DNA from: Myxacorys californica WJT36-NPBG1
GTDB taxonomy: Bacteria > Cyanobacteriota > Cyanobacteriia > Leptolyngbyales > Leptolyngbyaceae
Direction of reading: 5' to 3'
DNA length: 64,000 nucleotides
Assembly (NCBI GenBank): GCA_019359315.1
Contig: JAHHHO010000015.1
Location: forward strand, 31,103 to 95,102
This document shows, in pieces, positions 59,982 to 64,000 of the stretch. The notes below the pieces were generated by a model, which was not told the origin of the DNA, ran no database searches, and saw nothing but the letters and a program-made list of their open reading frames with translations. How positions within the stretch are numbered: the first letter of the stretch is position 1; every line of letters begins with the position of its first letter. The translations under genes and the position numbers were made by a program.

Positions 59982-60515
59982 ATGAATAGTGACACTTCAT
60001 TTCCACTCCTTTATATTTCGCTGTTGCTATTGCTGTTGGGGGCTGCTGTCGTCTTTGTCGCCAGACAAGTGATCAAAACTCGTCGGGTCGAGAGTGCACT
60101 GTCTTGCTTGCAAAAGAAGCTGAGCAAGGAGAAAGGCACAGCCGAAGAATATTATGAATTAGGCAGCATTCTGCTTGACAAACGATTGTTCGTGCAAGCG
60201 ATCGCACAGTTTCAGAAAGCGATAAAGGCGGAAACGTTAGAAGGACAAGATCTAGCAGCTGTGTATAACGCGCTAGGATTTGCCTACTTTGCTCAAGAAC
60301 AATACGATTTGGCACTCAAGAACTACAAGGAAGCGGTCAAACTCGCGCCCGATTATGTGACTGGATGGAATAACGTAGGTCATGCCTACGAGCGCAAACA
60401 ATTAGCCGGACCTGCCTTAGAGGCATACGAGGAAGCGCTCAAGCATGACTCTAATAACCAAACGGCTAAGCGCCGAGCAGAATCGCTACGCAAACGATTT
60501 GTCCCATCTGCTTAA
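59982..60515 (+). CDS. ycf37: Ycf37-like TPR protein (photosystem I assembly)
   Basis: The protein has 177 residues. An N-terminal TM helix (LLYISLLLLLLGAAVVFVARQV) precedes a basic stretch and about three tetratricopeptide repeats (EEYYELGSILLDKRLFVQAIAQF, AVYNALGFAYFAQEQYDLAL, VTGWNNVGHAYERKQLAGPAL). Size, anchor and TPR number match cyanobacterial and algal Ycf37, a thylakoid protein that helps assemble or stabilise photosystem I. TPR proteins are common, so the symbol rests on this overall match. A hairpin terminator follows. Confidence 0.75.
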   Translation: MNSDTSFPLLYISLLLLLLGAAVVFVARQVIKTRRVESALSCLQKKLSKEKGTAEEYYELGSILLDKRLFVQAIAQFQKAIKAETLEGQDLAAVYNALGFAYFAQEQYDLALKNYKEAVKLAPDYVTGWNNVGHAYERKQLAGPALEAYEEALKHDSNNQTAKRRAESLRKRFVPSA

Positions 60516-60531
60516 TTCAAGCTTGATCCAA

Positions 60532-60566
60532 AAATAGGCAAGGATGTGTAAACTCCTTGCCTATTT
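60532..60566 (+). terminator. Rho-independent terminator after ycf37
   Basis: A perfect 13-bp stem (AAATAGGCAAGGA at 60532-60544 with 60554-60566) closes a 9-base loop and ends in a T-run. It may also serve the convergent hslO gene. Confidence 0.88.
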
Positions 60567-60620
60567 CTGTGTTTCCTCATTCGATGTGATCGGTGGAACT
60601 GAGCCGCGATCGCACATTGG

Positions 60621-61523
60621 CTAAGAACGAGCTTCTACCTGAAGCTCATCAATTAAACCTGCCAGGTGCTTGCTGTCTGCCTTGTACACTTCATTGCAGA
60701 AATGGCATGTCGCTTCAGCCCCGTCGTCTTTCTCAATCATGTCTTGCAGTTCCTCTGTGCCCAATAACTTGAGCGCGCCTAAGACGCGATCGAAGGAACA
60801 GCCGCAATGGAACCGCACAATCTGGGTTTCTGGCAAAATCTCTAAGCCCAAGTCGCCCAACAATTCTTCAAAAATTACGGGCAACGTCTTACCAGCTTGT
60901 AGAAGGGGCGTGAACCCTTGCAGCTTCGCGATACGGGATTCGAGCAGCGTCACTAATGCTTCATCGGTTGCCGCTTTTGGCAAGATTTGAACCAGTACAC
61001 CGCCTGCCGCTTGCACGCCTTTGACATCCACAAACACACCCAAAACTAGGGCAGAGGGAGTTTGTTCAGACGTCACCAAATAGTTCGTCAAGTCATCTCC
61101 GATCTCACCAGAAACCAACTCAACCGTACTGGAATAGGGATATCCATAGCCCACATCACGGACGACGTATACATATCCCTCCTGACCTACGGCTCCTCCG
61201 ACATCTAACTTGCCTTTACTATTGGGCGGCAACTCCACATCAGGATTATCGACATAGCCGCGTACTGTTCCATCCGTTCCGGCATCGGCCATAATTCCAC
61301 CCAACGGACCATCACCCCGAATCCGAATATTAACTCTTGATTCTGCCCGTTTCATGCTAGATGCGATCAGTAGCCCTGCTGCCATCGTCCGACCCAAAGC
61401 AGCCGTTGAAACATAGGAAAGCTTGTGGCGTTGTCGAGCTTCATCTGTCAGCCGCGTCGTGATCACTCCGACCGCTCGAATGCCTCCTTCTGCCGCCGTT
61501 GCCCGAATTAACTGGTCAACCAT
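60621..61523 (-). CDS. hslO: Redox-activated chaperone Hsp33
   Basis: This 300-residue cytoplasmic holdase is activated by oxidation. The N-terminal domain starts MVDQLIRATAAEGGIRAVGV, with GPLGGIMADAGTDGTVRGYV further on. The C-terminal zinc-binding switch carries four Cys in FHCGCSFDRV (CxC) and ATCHFCNEVY (CxxC), the ligands that form disulfides under oxidative stress. The length is normal. It converges on ycf37. Confidence 0.95.
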   Translation of the reverse strand: MVDQLIRATAAEGGIRAVGVITTRLTDEARQRHKLSYVSTAALGRTMAAGLLIASSMKRAESRVNIRIRGDGPLGGIMADAGTDGTVRGYVDNPDVELPPNSKGKLDVGGAVGQEGYVYVVRDVGYGYPYSSTVELVSGEIGDDLTNYLVTSEQTPSALVLGVFVDVKGVQAAGGVLVQILPKAATDEALVTLLESRIAKLQGFTPLLQAGKTLPVIFEELLGDLGLEILPETQIVRFHCGCSFDRVLGALKLLGTEELQDMIEKDDGAEATCHFCNEVYKADSKHLAGLIDELQVEARS

Positions 61524-61745
61524 GAAAAACCCTTACATTTCTGTCTAAAGCGTTCTACTCAATTGTAACGATTTCGTTTACAAGTGCTGTGCAGGGACGG
61601 ATGACAGATAAGTAAATAGATCGCTTGGCAAGCTCAGTGTGAGGATTAGAGAATAGAGCGAAGCTTAGTGCGAAGCGTTCTGACAGGCGAAATCAGCCGC
61701 AAAACTTGGTAGAGTGAAGATCCGAATCACTAGTTTGCACCCTTC

Positions 61746-63779
61746 ATGCCTGCCACGATCGATTCTCGCGTTACCGCGTTTCCCCTAGCCGCTGTTATTG
61801 GTCAAGAAGCCATCAAATTAGCTCTGTTACTTGCTGCCGTTGATCCGGGGCTGGGCGGGGTTGTGATATCTGGACGCCGAGGTACCGCTAAATCGGTGAT
61901 GGCACGTGCCATTCATGCCCTGCTGCCGCCGATTGAGGTGGTTCAAGACTCGGTTAGTAATTGCGATCCGGCGAATCGTGATGAGTGGGATGATTTTACG
62001 ATCGCGCGGTTTAGCCCCGAATCAAACGTTCCGACGGCTGTGATTCGTGCGCCGTTTGTGCAGATTCCGCTGGGCATCACAGAAGATCGGCTGTTGGGTT
62101 CTGTCGATGTCAGCCAGTCGATTCGGCAAGGCGAAACAGTGTTTCAGCCAGGGTTATTAGCCGAAGCCAATCGAGGGGTGCTGTATATCGATGAAATTAA
62201 TCTGCTCGACGATCAAATCTCGAATTTGCTGTTGAGCGCTCTGACCGATGGGCGTAATCAGATCGAGCGGGAAGGCATTAGCTTTCAGCATCCCTGCAAG
62301 CCGTTATTAATTGCGACCTATAACCCAGAAGAAGGAACGCTACGGGAACATTTGTTGGATCGCATTGCGATCGCGCTCTCGGCAGATATGGTGTTGGGAC
62401 TTGACGATCGAGTGCAAGCGGTTGAGCAAGCCACGCGCTATTCTGACTCTCCCCAAGATTTTCTGACTCAATACAGCGACGATATTGATGCGCTCAAAAC
62501 GCAGATTCTGTTAGCGCGAGAATGGCTTAGCGATGTTCAAGTTACGTCTGAGCAAATTCAATATCTGGTCGCCGAAGCGTTGCGGGGTGGAGTTCAGGGA
62601 CACCGAGCAGAACTATTCGCGCTACGAGTCGCGAAAGCTCATGCCGCTTTGGATGGACGAACTCAAGTTAGCGCTGAAGATTTGCGTCGTGCTGTTGAAT
62701 TGGTGATCGTGCCGCGATCTACAATCGTTCAAACACCACCAGAAGAGAATCCGCCACCTCCGCCCCCGCCGCCTCAAAGTCAAGACGAGCCGCAAGACGA
62801 GTCTGATCAAGACCAAGAGGAGGAGGAAAAGGACGAGTCTGAAGAAGACCAGCAGCAACCGCCTAATATTCCAGAAGAATTTGTGTTTGATCCAGAAGGC
62901 GTAATTCTCGATCCGGAGGTTCTCTACTTCGCACAAATGGCGACTCGGCAGGGCAAATCGGGGAGCCGTTCGATTGTGTTTTCTGACGATCGCGGACGCT
63001 ATATCAAGCCGATGTTGCCGAACGGAAAAGTGCGGCGAATTGCGGTCGATGCGACGCTGCGATCGGCCGCTCCCTATCAGCGATCGCGGCGGCTGCGGGC
63101 GGAAGAAAGCCAGTCGTCTCGACGGGTGTTTGTGGAGGAAAGCGACATTCGCGCTAAACGGCTGGCGCGTAAATCGGGGGCTTTGATTGTGTTTGTCGTC
63201 GATGCCTCTGGTTCAATGGCCCTGAACCGGATGAATTCTGCGAAGGGCGCTGTCCTGCAACTCCTAACGGAGGCGTATCAAAACCGAGATCAAGTGTCTC
63301 TGATTCCGTTTCGAGGCGAGCAAGCCGAAGTTCTCTTGCCGCCAACTAAATCAATTGAAGCGGCTCGTCGTCGGTTGGATCGCTTACCTTGTGGAGGCGG
63401 TTCTCCGTTGGCGCATGGGTTGACGCAAGCTGTTCGGGTTGGTCTGAATGCGAAACAGTCGGGTGATATTGGTCAAGTTGTGATTGTGGCGATTACCGAT
63501 GGACGCGGCAATGTCTCATTAGCGCGATCGCTGGGAGACCCAATTCCCGATGGCGAAAAACCCGACATCAAAGGTGAACTGCTCGAAATTGCCGCAAAGA
63601 TTCGGGCGCTGGGCATTCAGCTTTTGGTCATCGATACAGAGAACAAATTTGTGTCCACTGGCTTTGCTAAAGAACTTGCTAAGCAATCGGGCGGCAAATA
63701 TTACCATTTACCGAAGGCGACGGATCAAGCGATCGCGGGAGTTGCTCGGAGTGCCATCAGCGATATGAAAGCTCGCTAA
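61746..63779 (+). CDS. chlD: Magnesium chelatase subunit ChlD
   Basis: With ChlI and ChlH this 677-residue protein inserts Mg2+ into protoporphyrin IX, the first committed step of chlorophyll synthesis. The N-terminal AAA+ domain retains a P-loop ([15 protein letters not shown], about 40) and Walker [14 protein letters not shown] (about 145). A Pro-rich then Asp/Glu-rich linker (about 333-380) leads to the C-terminal von Willebrand A domain with [17 protein letters not shown] (about 485) and [10 protein letters not shown]. The length is standard. It is monocistronic in this window. Confidence 0.96.
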   Translation: MPATIDSRVTAFPLAAVIGQEAIKLALLLAAVDPGLGGVVISGRRGTAKSVMARAIHALLPPIEVVQDSVSNCDPANRDEWDDFTIARFSPESNVPTAVIRAPFVQIPLGITEDRLLGSVDVSQSIRQGETVFQPGLLAEANRGVLYIDEINLLDDQISNLLLSALTDGRNQIEREGISFQHPCKPLLIATYNPEEGTLREHLLDRIAIALSADMVLGLDDRVQAVEQATRYSDSPQDFLTQYSDDIDALKTQILLAREWLSDVQVTSEQIQYLVAEALRGGVQGHRAELFALRVAKAHAALDGRTQVSAEDLRRAVELVIVPRSTIVQTPPEENPPPPPPPPQSQDEPQDESDQDQEEEEKDESEEDQQQPPNIPEEFVFDPEGVILDPEVLYFAQMATRQGKSGSRSIVFSDDRGRYIKPMLPNGKVRRIAVDATLRSAAPYQRSRRLRAEESQSSRRVFVEESDIRAKRLARKSGALIVFVVDASGSMALNRMNSAKGAVLQLLTEAYQNRDQVSLIPFRGEQAEVLLPPTKSIEAARRRLDRLPCGGGSPLAHGLTQAVRVGLNAKQSGDIGQVVIVAITDGRGNVSLARSLGDPIPDGEKPDIKGELLEIAAKIRALGIQLLVIDTENKFVSTGFAKELAKQSGGKYYHLPKATDQAIAGVARSAISDMKAR

Positions 63780-63930
63780 GCTTTACGAATCAATTAATTC
63801 AATCAACGAGGCATGAGGATTCAGGCAAATCTTGAGCAATCGAAAGATTCTGTGTCCCTGGAAAGCATGATGTTATAGCCCTACTAATCCAGGTTAGGAC
63901 GTATGGTAGAGCCATAATGCATGATCAAGG

Positions 63931-64000
63931 ATGACTATGGCTGCTCCCTACAGCGAAGATCTGCGCTCCAAAGCAATTGCCGCCGTGAAACGGGGTGAAC
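63931..64000 (+). mobile_element. 5' end of an IS630-family transposase gene (cut by window edge)
   Basis: An ATG at 63931 (or 63937) opens MTMAAPYSEDLRSKAIAAVK then RGE to the window edge. This is the helix-turn-helix N-terminus typical of IS630/Tc1-mariner-like transposases in cyanobacteria. The left end of the element should lie within the preceding ~100 bp, with a TA target duplication expected, but I cannot fix the terminal repeat without the other end. Confidence 0.75.

Noticed and set aside
1..64000. tRNA, rRNA or tmRNA genes
   Set aside because: I recognised no cloverleaf with T-loop consensus or rRNA segment in the intergenic regions. A covariance-model scan would be decisive.

Overview
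The window is cyanobacterial chromosome. HIP1-type octamers (GCGATCGC) are scattered throughout, and many genes are cyanobacterial hallmarks: the Mg-chelatase subunit chlD, a Ycf37-like photosystem I assembly factor, small DUF3143, DUF1825 and DUF3177 proteins, and the lysA-cdaA-uppS cluster. A fraC-fraD-fraE filament-integrity operon and a hormogonium-polysaccharide-type (hps) operon point to a filamentous species. A Leptolyngbya-like organism is my inference from this gene set, not something the sequence proves.

Layout. 1-17 kb is housekeeping: a PhzF-family gene cut by the window edge, an RlpA-like exported protein, a Crp-family regulator, a J-domain protein with DUF3143, then lysA-cdaA-uppS (lysine/peptidoglycan precursor, c-di-AMP, lipid carrier) on the minus strand. 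The divergent rimI and clpC follow, then mscL, a 21-bp tandem array, an aspartic-protease gene pair and lepB. 17-24 kb holds a class A penicillin-binding protein, tyrS, pyrF and a family 4 uracil-DNA glycosylase. 24-39 kb is signalling and envelope: two very large paralogous hybrid histidine kinases in tandem, a phosphoribosyltransferase, fraCDE and a third hybrid kinase. 39-50 kb contains DUF3177, glmM, a GT2-GtrA glycosyltransferase and a tightly packed five-gene exopolysaccharide operon (HpsL-like protein, acyltransferase, three glycosyltransferases).

50.7-58.4 kb is the unusual part. A membrane-anchored NACHT-type NTPase with HEAT repeats lies between two arrays of one 21-bp repeat family in opposite orientations. 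Around it are three MNT nucleotidyltransferase genes in different states: one intact MNT-HEPN pair, one MNT interrupted by an in-frame TGA with no HEPN partner, and one intact MNT whose HEPN partner carries two apparent frameshifts. A two-domain CobO-like adenosyltransferase sits between two of these modules. This looks like a decaying and rearranging toxin-antitoxin/defence island. It is the best candidate for unusual biology, but no activity can be read from sequence alone.

58.4-64 kb returns to core genes (rpmI, rplT, a solute-binding protein, ycf37, hslO, chlD) and ends in the 5' end of an IS630-type transposase gene. I recognised no tRNA, rRNA, CRISPR array or known riboswitch. Domain positions are approximate, being read by eye from translations.
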